DNA from: Azadirachta indica
Lineage: Eukaryota; Streptophyta; Magnoliopsida; Sapindales; Meliaceae
Direction of reading: 5' to 3'
DNA length: 64,000 nucleotides
Assembly: GCA_022749755.1 (NCBI GenBank)
Contig: CM040446.1
Location: 18,042,884-18,106,883 of the forward strand
A program made the position numbers and the translations under genes. Numbering within the stretch: position 1 is the stretch's first letter; each line of letters opens with the position of its first letter. The notes beneath the pieces were generated by a model. It was given only the letters and a program-made list of their open reading frames with translations, ran no database searches and had not been told where the DNA came from. Positions 14,986-30,433 of the stretch are shown here, in pieces.

Positions 14986-17976
14986 ATGGGGTGTATCTTC
15001 AGTTCTGAGAGTCCTGTTCACAGTGGTATGATCCCATTTTCTGTATGCTTTTGATGCTTATTTGAGCTTCTGTCATGGGATTATCTGCTAGTTTTTGATT
15101 GCTCAAATGTCTGCTTTTGGCTGATTTTTAGAGAACTTGTGACCATGATGTTTATGCTCTGTTTGGTTTGAAAAAAAAAAAAAGTAGGAAAAGTAAATTA
15201 AAACTGGAATTTTGATTTTCTCCACTACTTCGACGGATCATTGTATGAATCTATTTACTGGGCGCAGTTTGATTTGAGCTTATTCAGAAAATTGGATTTT
15301 TTTTTAATTGGAGTAATTAAATGCTACAAATAATATCATAAACCGCATTCGATACCTTCGGAAATTTCGGCGGCAGTTACACGTGGCGCCATTTTAAAGC
15401 ATCCAGCGGGCTTTTGTCGCCAGCTGCCAGAGCAAACCACAACTTTCGACCGCTTGGATCTTTTGTACATTCTCGATATCTTTGGACGAGCTGATTTTCT
15501 TAGTGATCCTCTGAGGTGGTAATCGGCTTGCAGCCTTTTCCTAAGCTTGTGCTCTTGAACCTTTTCATTTATCCATTTTTCTAATTACTCTGTTGGGATT
15601 ATTATTATTTTTTCTTTTTTGGCGTGTTTGGTGGATTTTCTTGTTACAAAAGCTCAAAATTTGGATTTACATTAGCTATGGAGAGTTTCAGATTTTGTTG
15701 TTATGTTTGATGGATTGAGAAATGGTCTTTTCTGGTTTGGCGACGAGTATAGGTGGATTGACGGGTTTTTGCCTGGCGTTGATGTATGTAGGAATAAAAT
15801 CGAAATATGGAAGCAAGGAAGGAAATGGTTTAAGTGGTTCAAGCAGCAAGGTCTCATCTGTCTCAGTGCCTCCTCGGTCAGAGGGTGAGATCTTGCAGTC
15901 CTCCAATTTGAAGAGTTTTAGCTTCAATGTGCTAAAAACAGCTACCAGGAACTTCCGTCCAGATAGTGTTTTGGGTGAAGGTGGATTTGGTTGCGTCTTT
16001 AAGGGATGGATTGATGAGCATACATTTGCCCCAGCGAAGCCTGGGACTGGCATGGTTATAGCTGTGAAGAGGCTTAATCAAGAGGGTTTCCAAGGTCACC
16101 AAGAATGGTTGGTTAGTATCTTAATTTTATCCTCCTGCAATTTACTTTTCTTAGGATCTTAATTTTATGTTGAGAGACTATATTTTTCTCAGTTAGTTGA
16201 GAAGGCAAGGACAGACTTACCAGCTTCATATGCAATGGGATCCAGTAATGCAAATTCTTATCCCAATTTACTATGCAAAGAAATTTGTTGGAATATTCTT
16301 TATCATCTTACTATTGGTAGATGTAATAGAAGGGAAGGGTGTTTCTCATATCTTGTACTAATAATATAACTAATTAATTCCTTGGCTCCACCTGTTCTAT
16401 AGACGGAAATCAAACACCTGGGACAATTGTATCATCCTAATCTTGTGAAGTTGATTGGCTACTGCTTAGAGGACGATCATCGGCTTCTGGTCTATGAATT
16501 CATGCCCAAGGGCAGTTTGGAGAATCATCTCTTTAGAAGTGAGTTTTAGAAATTTCCTTTTTTTTTAGTTATTTTATCCTTTTCTTCAACAATTCTCTTT
16601 ATTTATGATCTTAAATGTCTATTTTAAAACCATTACTTAGAAATGTAAGTGTTGTTGAAGCAGGGGGCTCTTACGTTCAACCACTTTCATGGAACCTTCG
16701 CATGAAGATTGCCCTTGGTGCTGCGAAGGGTCTAGCCTTCCTTCATAGTGACAAGGCAAAAGTGATATATCGAGACTTCAAAACATCCAATATACTATTG
16801 GACTCTGTGAGTGAAATGTGCTCAACTGTTGAATTTTGTGGCTTATGAAAGAGTTCAGTTATACTTACAGCTGTCTCACATCCATTTTCTTTTTTTGTAA
16901 AATGACAGAACTACAATGCTAAGCTTTCCGATTTTGGCCTGGCTAAGGATGGACCAACAGGTAGCCAAAGCCATGTCTCAACAAGAGTCATGGGTACCTA
17001 CGGGTATGCAGCTCCAGAATATATGGCAACAGGTATCTTTCAGCTTACAGCTTTCTCATCTTCACATCTGAGTATATTTCTTTTTTGGTTGACCATAAAC
17101 TTTTCCTTCTGATCATGGATGTATGTGTGTGCACTCCTATTGCATATGAAAAATCATGCCTCCCCATTTGATAAACTGGGGGTAGAAAATGTCATAAGCT
17201 GAAGACTTATCCTTTATAACAACATATCTCAATTCTATTGAACTCCTTCTTTAGTCATTTCACAGATTCCTAACTTGGTCATTGTAATTCACAATTCCCT
17301 TAAGCCCGAAGCTTAGATGATCAAATCCCAACTAATACAACTTTCTCTTGATTTTGAGCTGTCAACTTTGCCTTGATTGGAGCTTCACCAATTCTTTTTC
17401 CTCAACTCTTAGCTTATCAGTATGCAGGACTCACAATGCCACTCTTAGTCTGCGCTGTAGTTTATTCTGCTATTTCTCTATGTTCAAGCAGCATTTCTTC
17501 AAATCCTCACGTCATTCTTTCTTCGCAGGACATCTAACTGCCAAAAGTGATGTGTACAGTTTTGGAGTGTTCTCCTAGAAATGTTATCTGGCAGACGAGC
17601 AATTGACAAGAATCGGCCATCTAGAGAACAAAATTTAGTGGAATGGGCCAAGCCTTACCTTAAAAGCAAACGCGGAATTTTCCAAGTTATGGATGCTCGT
17701 ATTGAAGGTCAGTACTCACTCAGTACAGCACTAAAGGCAGCGACACTTGCAATCAAATGCCTATCAAATGAAGGCAAGTTCAGGCCCACCACAGATGAGG
17801 TTGTGAAAGCATTGGAGCAACTTCAAGACTCCAATGATATGGGGGCTTCAGGAAACGAACCCCTCAAAAATTTTGGTCACAGTTCACCTAGACATCAAAG
17901 AAAACATCCAACTGTGAATGGCAACGCCAAAGCTGCCATATATCATCAGCCATCCGCTTCCCCGCTGCGAACATAA
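14986..17976 (+). CDS. Receptor-like cytoplasmic kinase, subfamily VII (PBL/APK-like), frameshifted
   Basis: Membrane-anchored Ser/Thr kinase of the PBS1-like family, which relays signals from surface receptors. Exons: 14986-15025, 15792-16111, 16403-16538, 16664-16806, 16909-17032, 17529-17976. It starts [10 protein letters not shown], with Gly2 and Cys3 giving an N-myristoylation/palmitoylation site. Kinase landmarks are the glycine loop [12 protein letters not shown], the lysine in [23 protein letters not shown], the RLCK-type catalytic loop [24 protein letters not shown], and [14 protein letters not shown] before the SDVYSFGV block. At 17566-17570 the frame slips: the exons sum to 1211 nt, one short of a 404-codon frame. 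As written, translation stops at 17576-17578 after about 270 residues. The remaining 133 codons ([21 protein letters not shown] and onward) are fully conserved in the next frame. The first intron is 766 bp. Family assignment is firm; whether the break is real is open. Confidence 0.88.
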
Positions 17977-18794
17977 AAGAGGAGAGAGATTTGATACATC
18001 AGACTTGCTTTATTGTTTTAATTGATTCGGAGAGAAGTACATACTCGCATCTGAATGAACATTATGTATTGAACACGAGCACGTATAATAACAATCTTTG
18101 TGTACAGTTTTTTTTTTTTTTTAAGTGGTATCTGAGGGTGATATTTGCTTGTAGCACATTTTTCAGTTATGCTGTAAACATAGTGTCAAAAGTTCTGTTG
18201 ACATGTTTGTGGTATTTTACCACATCCTGTAAAACAGAGAATTATGGCTGTAGAAACTTGGAAATACTGTCTGCTCACTCTGAACATAGGCTTCTGTCTT
18301 GCTGCAATCCTTGCCGCATGTTCCAGAATTAATTGTTTTTAACACCAGTTACACAATTTCGCTTATCGAAATTGGAAAGCAAGAGTTTGAGAAAGATTTG
18401 ATGGACATGGAATGTGATCGCATACATGAAATTAGGAGGATGGATGGGCTGTGGACTATATGGGGGGATCCGTATGAATAAAATTACGAGCTGGGTTTTA
18501 TTTGTGATTTCTCCAACATTCAGGGAACTTATATGTTATTGTCCCATTAAGAAATTCCTCCCCAGTCCCCCACGACGATAAAAAAAAAAAAAATAAAATA
18601 AATAATTATATATATATATATATATATATATAAGTAAATGAAGAAAACTCGATTACATTTGCGAATAGAAAATAAAATAAAAGCGGGTTATTTTTGTCTT
18701 TACGATCGAGGGTGAGGTTGCTGTGTCTGGGGCCTGAGGTTTTAGCAGAGAGATATCGAAGCTGAGGTTTTAAGTAAGAACAGAGAAGGGAAGG
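17977..18794. other. Kinase 3' flank and promoter of the RlmN-like gene
   Basis: Contains the likely 3' UTR of the kinase (to about 18350), then a short AT-rich spacer with a TA dinucleotide run at 18607-18632, then the promoter and leader of the radical SAM gene. No coding exon is recognised. Confidence 0.5.
18607..18632. repeat. (TA)n microsatellite
   Basis: About 13 uninterrupted TA units between the kinase and the radical SAM gene. Confidence 0.9.
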
Positions 18795-21839
<3,045 letters not shown>

Positions 21840-23673
21840 TGCCAAACACAGATTCTTTGTTCCTCTCACTACTTGGTTGTATACCATACACCTTTATTCT
21901 GTCTTCCCTATCCAAGCATGAAGCTTAACGAAAAAATTCCAATTGAAATGGTGGCCTGCTGCTTCTCTGCAAGCTGTGGAATGGTAACTGTCATGTTAGC
22001 AGCAAAAGTCTGAGTTTCCTTTCTACATGAGAAATGCCGGGGAATCTTGGAATCAGCATTGGACAGAGAATATGTAAGTGAGGACTATTGATCTTATCTG
22101 ACAGGTTTCATTTTGTCGCACTGAGAAAAGGAATGTAAGCAGTAACCAACGAAGGATTATTGATCTCTGTACAGCCGTATCAGCACTTATGCTGCTTCTG
22201 TGCAGTTTGCAGTACAATGCAACCATAATTATTCTGCTTGTCCTATTTGAAATGTTCCTAGTAATTTCTCTTTTGTAGAGATTATAAAATAATCAATGAT
22301 TAATTGGTTCATAATTTACTGCCCTTGCATTTTCTTTTTGAAGTTTTCTAAGTTTGAGAGTTGCATGTTCCTTTCATCCAGAATTCTTGAATCTACAATT
22401 GTGATACATTTGAAAGGTGCTTCTAACATTGTCACAAAAAATAGCGAACTGTTTGCTTTATCTATTTTGTAATATTTAATTAAGGGTATAATTATTTTCA
22501 ATTTGTTAAATATTTTATTAACCATCAACTCACTTATATTTGATGGGAGTTATAAATTAAAAATTACAATATCTCAAATTTTAAATAATTTAAATATAAT
22601 ACATTAAATTAATATTGAATTTGATCTATATTTATATTATTTTTTTAAAAAAATTTTAATTGAAAATATTGTAGGAATCAAAATAGTTTATAATAGAAAA
22701 AATGTCTATTGCCCCCTACTTTTTGAGTTAATACTCTATTACTCATATTTTTTTTTAATATCTCATATTCCCTTTGATTCTTATATTTTTTTGATTTCAC
22801 CCTTCAGTTTAATTGATTTATAAAATAATAAAATAAAAATATTTAAAATATTAAAGAATAAAATCAAAATTTAAAGAAGTGATATAATATTAAAAAAATA
22901 TAAAAAAAAATAATAAAATGTTAACTAAAAAAGTAGAGACTCTTTTTATAATATTGTTAGAATCAAACAAATATAGTTATTTAATACCGTTTTAAAAATA
23001 AAATATTTGAAGGAAAGAAGACTGTCGGGCCGGTCCACCCCAAATTGGGCTGAAATTTAGGGCAAACAATTATAAAAGCTTTATTAGACTAAGAAAACGG
23101 ACATAAGAATCGGGGTGTACATCAGACCTAAGTAAAATCTTCATCCTCTAATCGTTAATTTCTCTCTCTTGTCGTTCACGTACAGGTAAGCTGATCAAAG
23201 CATCTTTCTTTGCATTCTTTTTATTTAGACGGATCAAAAACAAAATCTGAAACCGTTGTTTTTTTCGTTCGGTTGCTGAGAAATCGCCAGGTTATAAATC
23301 TTCGCCTTTTGATTCTCGGCAACCAAACGGAAATTGCTATATCTTTCACTGTACACATTTTTCTGTTAGGTCAACAAAGCCAATATTGATGCAATTAGGT
23401 TTTCCTATCGATTTGATTTACTTTCTTTTAATGTATCTCGGGATTTTTGTTTTTTCGATAATTATAACACTCAGTTTGTCTCGTCGACCAGCATTCTCTT
23501 GCCAGTCTATTGTCAATATTTTACTTCAATTTTGATAATGATTGATAAAATTCTATTCTTCTTTTTATTTTTTTTTTTGTATTCTAATTATTTAATGGTT
23601 AATAAAAATTTTGTTTTTCCTCTACATCTTCAGTTTTGACTGCTGAGATATTATCATCTGTAGAAACAGTGCC
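21840..23673. other. 3' flank of the RlmN-like gene and promoter/leader of the SR protein gene
   Basis: Left part: long 3' UTR-like sequence to about 22300. Middle: very AT-rich DNA with an inverted-repeat element (22696-22947). Right part: promoter and 5' leader of the SR gene. A TATA-like TATAAAA lies at 23071-23077. The leader probably contains an intron, with a good donor (cag|gtaagc, about 23187) and an acceptor near 23633, just before the start codon at 23674. The leader intron is inferred from splice signals only. Confidence 0.5.
22696..22947. mobile_element. MITE-like inverted-repeat element
   Basis: The outer roughly 70 bases of each end are inverted copies at about 75%. The left end contains CTACTTTTTGAGTTAATA and the right end read backwards contains CTACTTTTTTAGTTAACA. 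ATAATA lies directly outside both ends (22690-22695 and 22948-22953) and could be a target-site duplication, though in such AT-rich DNA this may be chance. No coding capacity. Confidence 0.45.
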
Positions 23674-26387
23674 ATGAGAAGGTACAGTCCACCATACTAC
23701 AGCCCTCCCAGGAGAGGATATGGAGGCCGAGAAAGAAGCCCTCCAAGAAGGGGATATGGTGGGGGCGGCGGCGGTTATGGAAGACGCAAGGAACAGAATC
23801 ACGGAAGCCTTTTGGTTCGAAACATTCCACTTGATTGCAGGTAACTTTATTTTATGCGGATTGTGACAAGTTTTCTGTTTTTAAGGTGATGTAATTTTCT
23901 CAAAATGTGTTGTTTCTATTGCAGTCCAGAAGAACTTCGTATCCCGTTTGAGAGGTTCGGGCTTGTTAGGGATGTGTACATCCCTAAGGATTATTACACA
24001 GGGTGAGTTTTGTTGTTTGGATTTTTTCATACGAAAAAAAATTATTTAAAAATAAGTTTCATAGAACCTGCTGCTGACTCCTAGTCTTGGAGAGTGAAGT
24101 AGGAGGGGATTTCTCTGAATTGCTGTTTGGCAATTCGTCAAGCCTATTTTACTTTGCTGTTTGTTTTTCCTGTAATCTTTTTGAGTTGCGGTATATCATC
24201 TCTTATGTCTTTTGTTTTATGGTGCCCTAATAGAGTTGTAGCCTGGCTTATGTTTGAATTTGGATGAAGAGCTCGGTTATTAGGTTTGAAACTTGGTTCA
24301 TGTAGATTTATTCAAGCTTATGTTTTTTTTGCCTCCCTAATTTGGTGTTTGATTCTGCCTCTGTTTCAACAGTTTGACTCCCTAACTCTCCATTTCAAAT
24401 GGGTGACGGATTCACTGTATACAAAAGTTTTCTGGTTTCTTATTGTTGCATTGGTTTAATTTTCTTGTCAACTTATTTCCTAATTTCTTTGTAGTATCTT
24501 CTATTGTATAATGCAATTAGGCGTGGAAAATATACGTTTGTGAATTGCGTTGTGAAATATTCATCAACTCATTTTTTTTTTTTTCATCATGAATTAAATT
24601 TTGAACTGGTTTGTCAGGGGGTATGTTGGTTTGAAGTTAAGTTAAAACAAGCCTGAAGCCCCATATTTGATGAAGACCTACTCTTTATCATGCCTAACTT
24701 TTTGGTCTCAAGGGTGTTAAGAGTATTGTTTCAACGAAGAGTTTTCACATTTGAAGGCCCACGGTTTATCATGCCTAACATAGTGGTCTCAAAGTATAAA
24801 GAGTAATGTACAGTGAAGAGTGTTTCTTTTTGGAGAGAAACTAGATAATTACACAATCAATAGAAGTTTGATGAGGAAGAAGATTAAATCTTGACCAATT
24901 GAAGGCTACATGAGAAGATTTTAACTTTTGGGGAAATGTTGAATTCAAGTGCTTCTTATTTACAAGTATGTGAAGAATTGTCAAGTCACTTGCCTCTTTT
25001 CAAGTTGCCTTTCATTCTTGAGTGTTAAAGAAAAGGTCAGCCCCTAAGCTTGCTTAATACATATTCAGTGTTCACACATGGTAGTGTGACGGACTCTCAA
25101 GTTGATATTTAGACATCTAAAGAAGGTATAATGAGAGATTAAACTTGCTGTAACTTAATATGTCAATTCGGGAAGTATCTGTTCTCAGACAATTTGTGAT
25201 GTTCAGCATAAACTTGCGTACTTTGCATGAAGCCATGCTGTATCTTTTATGCAGGGAACCTCGAGGGTTTGCTTTTGTGCAATTTGTGGATCCTTATGAG
25301 GCCATTGAAGCACAACACCATATGAATGGGAAACGTTTTGCTGGGAGGGAAATATCTGTGGTTGTTGCTGCAGAGACAAGGAAAAGGCCGGAGGAGATGC
25401 GGCAAAGAGCTAGGGTTAGGTAGTCTGCCTACTTTTTTTTTTTCCCCCTAAAAGTTCTGGTACTTTCCCCTCTATATACATTTAGAATGTTCTTTGTTTT
25501 GTTTTACATTCAATAGAGGAGGGTCAGGCTATGGAGGACCACGATCATCTTATTATGGTATGCTGTTACTCTCACATTAAGATTCTATATGAGAAATAGT
25601 ATGTTCATTACTGGAATGTTGTGCTCATTATAAAAGCTCAGTGCTCCACTCTGGCAAGCACTTCAGAATTTTTCTTTTTTTGCCAATATTATTGAACTTA
25701 TGTATTATCTTGCTTGTTAGTTTATTTATGAAATATCACTGTTCTGCAATACTTTCCAGGACGTTCTCGGTCACGCTCAGTATCGCGTTCACGTTCCCCT
25801 CGCCATCCTCATGTTTCGAGAAGTCGATACCATTCAAGGTATTTGATAAACGCTAATAAAGGTTACAAACTTTTGTTTTCCCTGCTAATGGCTGCTGAGG
25901 TTGGTGAATACGTTGTTGTGTATTGATAATCTTGCCAGATCCTACTCTCCTGTCTCAAGACCACATGGAGATTACCCTGGTTCCCCACAAAGAAGGCATG
26001 TAGAACACCCAAGATCACCAAGAGGCCCTCCACAAGAACGAGGTGCTGATTATAGCCGTAGATCATATTCTCCTAGTTACGATGATGTTGCCGATCGTAA
26101 CCTAAATGCCAATGGTTATGGCGAGTAAGTGAAAGTCTCTTAACTTGCTGATAGTTAATAATGGATATATAGTTAGGACTTTAGTTTGTTATACATCCAT
26201 TGTCTGGTATGCACTTTGCAAGACATTCGGTTGATTAAATGTGATTACCCAAATTTGTTGTAGGAAATCTGCCTATATGGAGGACCCTCGGGCTCACTGG
26301 AGGTCGCCACCACCTGGTGGTGTGTCAAGGTCTCCATCGGGATCTAGATCTAGGTCTGTTGATCTGTCGCCTAGACGCAGCAGATAG
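23674..26387 (+). CDS. SC35-like SR splicing factor (SCL30/SCL33 type)
   Basis: Plant SCL-subfamily SR protein, which binds pre-mRNA and recruits the spliceosome in nuclear speckles. Exons: 23674-23840, 23925-24002, 25255-25419, 25517-25557, 25760-25838, 25939-26124, 26264-26387. They total 840 nt and give an intact 279-residue protein. It has the plant-specific charged N-terminal extension (MRRYSPPYYSPPRRGYGG, then SPPRRGYGGGGGGYGRR) before a single RRM. The RRM has RNP2 LLVRNIPL and RNP1 RGFAFVQF, about residues 48-125. The C-terminal RS region begins RSRSRSVSRSRSPRH and ends SPSGSRSRSVDLSPRRSR. A 1252-bp intron splits the RRM between VYIPKDYYTG and EPRGFAFV. Long introns at this position in SCL genes are known to be alternatively spliced and may autoregulate. 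The start is the first ATG after the leader and gives the canonical N-terminus. Confidence 0.93.
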
Positions 26388-27560
26388 GATCAGGCAAGAA
26401 GTTGAATGTGAAGGCTAGCATTTTGTTTTTAGGTTTGATATGTCAAGCATTTTCCAGGTTGTCAAGTGGTAGGTGGCATTGTGCCGTTGCCTCCTGCTGC
26501 TGCTGCTGCTTGTGATAATGTGGAAGAATTTGTAATTAATTGCGCACGTGAACCCCCTGAGTTGTCCGTTGTGGTGACATTGATTGCAGTGCAACTTTGT
26601 TAAAGAGATAACCTGGAGTTCGAAACTTCGTATTATGCTGTGCATCTTACAAGATAATTAAGTTTCCTAGGTTTTGTTTAATGAAAGTGGCCTTCTCAAA
26701 CTCTATGCTCATTTGTCTCTCTTTTTTGGTTTATCATTTATATCATATGATAATCAATTTTTTTTTTTCACTTTTTGTGAACATCGTACTGAATGCCCGA
26801 ACTTTGCACAAACTGGCCGGTAGAGTTTTCCTCCACCGGCTACTTACTAGGAAAGCCAGAAGGATGGCGATCCAATTCCGAGTGGCCTTATTGATCTCTC
26901 AATTCTTGGAAGGCCCCCGATCAAACCCAAAATATCTTTAATGTGAGCCGCAAAATAGCCTATTCAATGGTTTAAACCAGTCGCTGTGGTGACGCAAATG
27001 GCTTAAAGATTGATGTTATTGAAATTTAAGGTCGATTTTATTAAATTAGGAAAGGAAATTGATTCCGTTGAAAAAAATAGAATTATGGAAAGTATCACTT
27101 CATGGAAAAGCAGGTGAAAGAAACAAGTCTATTTGGTGTGGTGCTGAATCGTGAAGTATTCAACACGTTTACATACAACCTGCAAAGTCTGCGGTTGCGA
27201 GATCGGACGATACAATTTTCAAGAAAGGACAAACAATGTTGATACGATGATCAGAATCTTATATACATGCCAATCAATTAATAATACGATGATCAGAATA
27301 TTATATACATGCCAATTGGGGCGGTTGGCACCTTACCTCCACATGGAATTGACGTGGCCCGGTCCTGATAGACAGAAGTCTTGTCGCTGTCATTCTTGAA
27401 TTTTGACTGCCTCGTAATTTTATCAGCTGCCCCCCGCCCCCGGCGTTCGTCAGTCAATGTCTTTCTTCGATATAAACGATGTCAGAAGTCGTCAACCCAG
27501 GGACGCTTCAAAGTATTTTGTTTAGAAACCTCCAAAGCTTTAGCTGAGAAACGGAAGGAG
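26388..27560. other. SR gene 3' flank and C2 gene promoter
   Basis: Begins with the likely 3' UTR of the SR gene, including a short CTG run near 26500. Then comes a stretch of mixed composition with no recognised gene and a 42-bp-period direct repeat (27242-27316), followed by the leader of the C2 gene. Confidence 0.5.
27242..27316. repeat. Two-copy direct repeat, period 42 bp
   Basis: A unit of about 33 bp containing 'atacgatgatcagaat' and 'ttatatacatgccaat' occurs twice, 42 bp apart, with a single mismatch between copies. It lies about 250 bp upstream of the C2 gene start. Confidence 0.75.
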
Positions 27561-30105
27561 ATGGCTATTGGGTTGTTGGAGGTCCTGCTGGTGAATGCAA
27601 AGGGTCTTGCAAACACAGATTTCTTCGGTACAATCTCTTAATTTATTTGTACTTTGCTTGCAATTCAGATTGTTTCCTTTTTCATTTGCTTTTTTTTTTT
27701 TTATTTTATTTATTCAAGTTCTTTTTCCATATCAAAATGATAATCTCAAATGGGTGCTTTCAATTTTCATTTTTCTTTAGCTTTTTCTGCGAAGGGAGAA
27801 CTTTTCCAAGCTTGTTAATGAGAGTTTAGAGTTTTCTTCAAAATAATCATCTTACTCTCATTTTTCATACTTTCATAGCTTTTCTTTCACTGTATTGTTT
27901 GGTGAATTATGTATGAATTTCAGTTAAGATCCGAATCCTGTTGCATTATAAAATTCTGCTTCCAAGTAATGGAGTATAATATTTTCGGTGACTGGTACAG
28001 GAAATCAGATGTGAACTAAAGGATTTTTATTCTGGTGGTTGTGATATGCTGATGTAGGTAAAATTGATCCTTACGTCGTGCTACAAATACAAGACCCAGG
28101 AGCGGACAAGCTCTGTGGCCCAAGGTTCGTTCAATTCACGGCAACAGTCTACTATTGAGTACCTTGTTTTCCATATCTGATACAAAGGCGGTGTCTGATG
28201 ACGTTTTTTAGTTGTCAAAAGCACTTCTAGAGCCCAAATTTTCTTTTTCTTTTGGGTTTGTCAAATCCTTTGTAGTGTTCGGCTTAAAGCAAACAAAAGT
28301 GTTTTTTGGGCCTAAGAAGCGCTTAAATGCTTCTTGGTTTATGACATATGCCCCACTGCACCAAAAAACCCACTTGACGACCTTTTACCATGTATAAAAT
28401 CCATGTCATTGTCACACATACAGTTTAATAAATGCAAATGGAAATGCTTGTAGAAGAAAGGAAGAGTTCAGGATTGCATTTGCAATTTGGCTTTGGTTTT
28501 AGCATGAACCTCATCTATAAGGCATTCTGATAAATAATGCAGATCAGGGCGGACGACCGACGTGGAATGAAAGATTTACATTCAGGGTGGAGTATCCAGG
28601 GTCTGGTGGCCAGTACCAGCTCATTCTCAAAATCATGGACAAGGATACCTTTACTAGAGATGACTTCCTTGGAGAAGCCACGTAAGAATATGTTCCTGTT
28701 AGCAGTCTTAAATTCACAATACTTGACCAAAATCTGAATAATTAAGTCACAAGTTTGAGCATTAGTATGTTGTTTTGTCCTAAATTGTATATCATTTCAC
28801 TATCCAGAGAATCACTGTAATAACTCATTTGTTTTAAGTTAGTTGCCTGATTCACATCCCAAAATCCATAACATGGTAGCTTCCTATGATGATGATGACA
28901 CCTGTTGTGAGCTTGCAGAAATTGCATCTCTCCCGGAAGGCCTTTAGGTTTGTGCATTAAATTCCATTTTTCATCGAATAAGTCTGCTAACTAATTCCAC
29001 GGTAAAGGAAGAACCAGGTAATAAGCTAAGTAACTCTTTTAAGTATAGATAAAATAAAGGTAAATAGAAACCGAATTTGAAAGATTAGATAGATAATTAA
29101 GCTTCATGCCACTTGCAGTAAGCATAACTATTTTTAACTAAAGTATTAGAAAGTTTCATTTGACCTCACTAGTGGATCCTTGTCATTTTATTTGAAGTAA
29201 AGTTAAATTTGCTTGAAGCATTATAACAAAAGCTCAAATCTAATATAAACTAGCTAACTAAATAAAGCCATATAATTCAATGAAGACTGGATCACTATTT
29301 TATCTATGTGACACTTCGACGCAAAAAACAACCACTGTGCTTTAATTATGTTTGTGAGAATATATATATTGTGCCAAAACAAAAGTCCAAATTCTCTCTT
29401 GTGAGATTACTAAACAACAGTAAATTGGTTTTTTGTTGGTAGAATCTATGTGGAAGAATTTTTGGCAGAAGGAATGGAGAATGGAACTGCTGAACTACGT
29501 CCTCGCAAATATAGTGTAGTTCGAGCTGATGGAACTTATTGTGGAGAGATTCAAGTTGGTCTGACTGTGACCCGCAAGGTACTTTTAGCATTTTCATGAT
29601 CTGTCTGTATCAATCTTCAAAGTGATTGGCTTGATCTGCATGATGCACCAACGTATATTTTGCCAAATTGTTTAGCTTACTATCACCATAAAAGTATCGG
29701 ATGCCTCTTTACACAACTTAAATGGAAGGCAATTCGACACAAGATCAAATAAGTAGTAGTCTCGAACCATAGTGAGGGGTGGTAATTCGGGGGCATATAT
29801 ATAGTAGATTGCTTTGAGTTTACCATCATTAAAACTTTTGTGTAACCAAATGTAAATGGTGACCCAAACTAGAACATGCTAAATTCATCCACGGATTTTT
29901 TATTAGATTGATTTTTTAAATTTGAGATGACTTACCTCTTAACAATTTATATTGGTTTTTGGTTGATTAAACTGGGAAATTTAAGTTGAGGTGTTTATTC
30001 TTTTTATCTTCCGCTGTTTTCTTTGGGTTGATAAGATTGTTGTTTCCTTCTCAGCCTGAGGTGGCAACTGAGGGAGACTTTGGAGGTTGGAAGGAAAGTG
30101 AATAA
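27561..30105 (+). CDS. Small C2-domain protein (elicitor-responsive protein 3 / phloem protein-like), frameshifted
   Basis: Single-C2 protein of the kind called elicitor-responsive protein or 16-kDa phloem protein; these bind Ca2+ and phospholipid at membranes. Exons: 27561-27627, 28058-28124, 28543-28681, 29443-29578, 30055-30105. It starts MAIGLLEVLLVNAKGL, then KIDPYVVLQ, where the Asp before PYV is a typical calcium ligand. RPTWNERFTFRVEYPGS and ILKIMDKDTFTRDDFLGEA supply the second Asp loop, and it ends GDFGGWKESE. Exon lengths sum to 460, one more than a 153-codon frame. The extra base is in the AAA at 28085-28087 of exon 2. As written, the frame runs into TGA at 28568-28570 after about 54 residues. 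Apart from this break all splice phases and motifs are conserved. Domain identity is firm; the exact subgroup is by resemblance. Confidence 0.85.
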
Positions 30106-30433
30106 TAGCTCTCCGGCAAGTTTTCTATTTGCAAGTTCTGATTGCATGGACAAGTTGTAATCTGTAGAATTTGCAAAAGCTGTATATGCAACTCTTCTGT
30201 TTTTAATTCCATCTAAGAATTTATGTAAGATTCCAGAATTTCTTATTTTTCATTATTAAAGAGAATTGGACAGCATTTGCTGACGTAATGTATGCTATCA
30301 ATCCTTTTTGTTGTCGCATATGATTATGATATGATGACTCTTCGTCAAAATTCAATGACTATTACTTTGGAAAGTAATAGTTATTATGTTTGATGCTTTT
30401 ATAAATATCGTAATACTGTGTATTTCACCTAAA
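30106..30433. other. C2 gene 3' flank up to the retrotransposon
   Basis: 3' UTR-like sequence of the C2 gene, running to the left edge of the inserted LTR element. No other feature seen. Confidence 0.6.
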
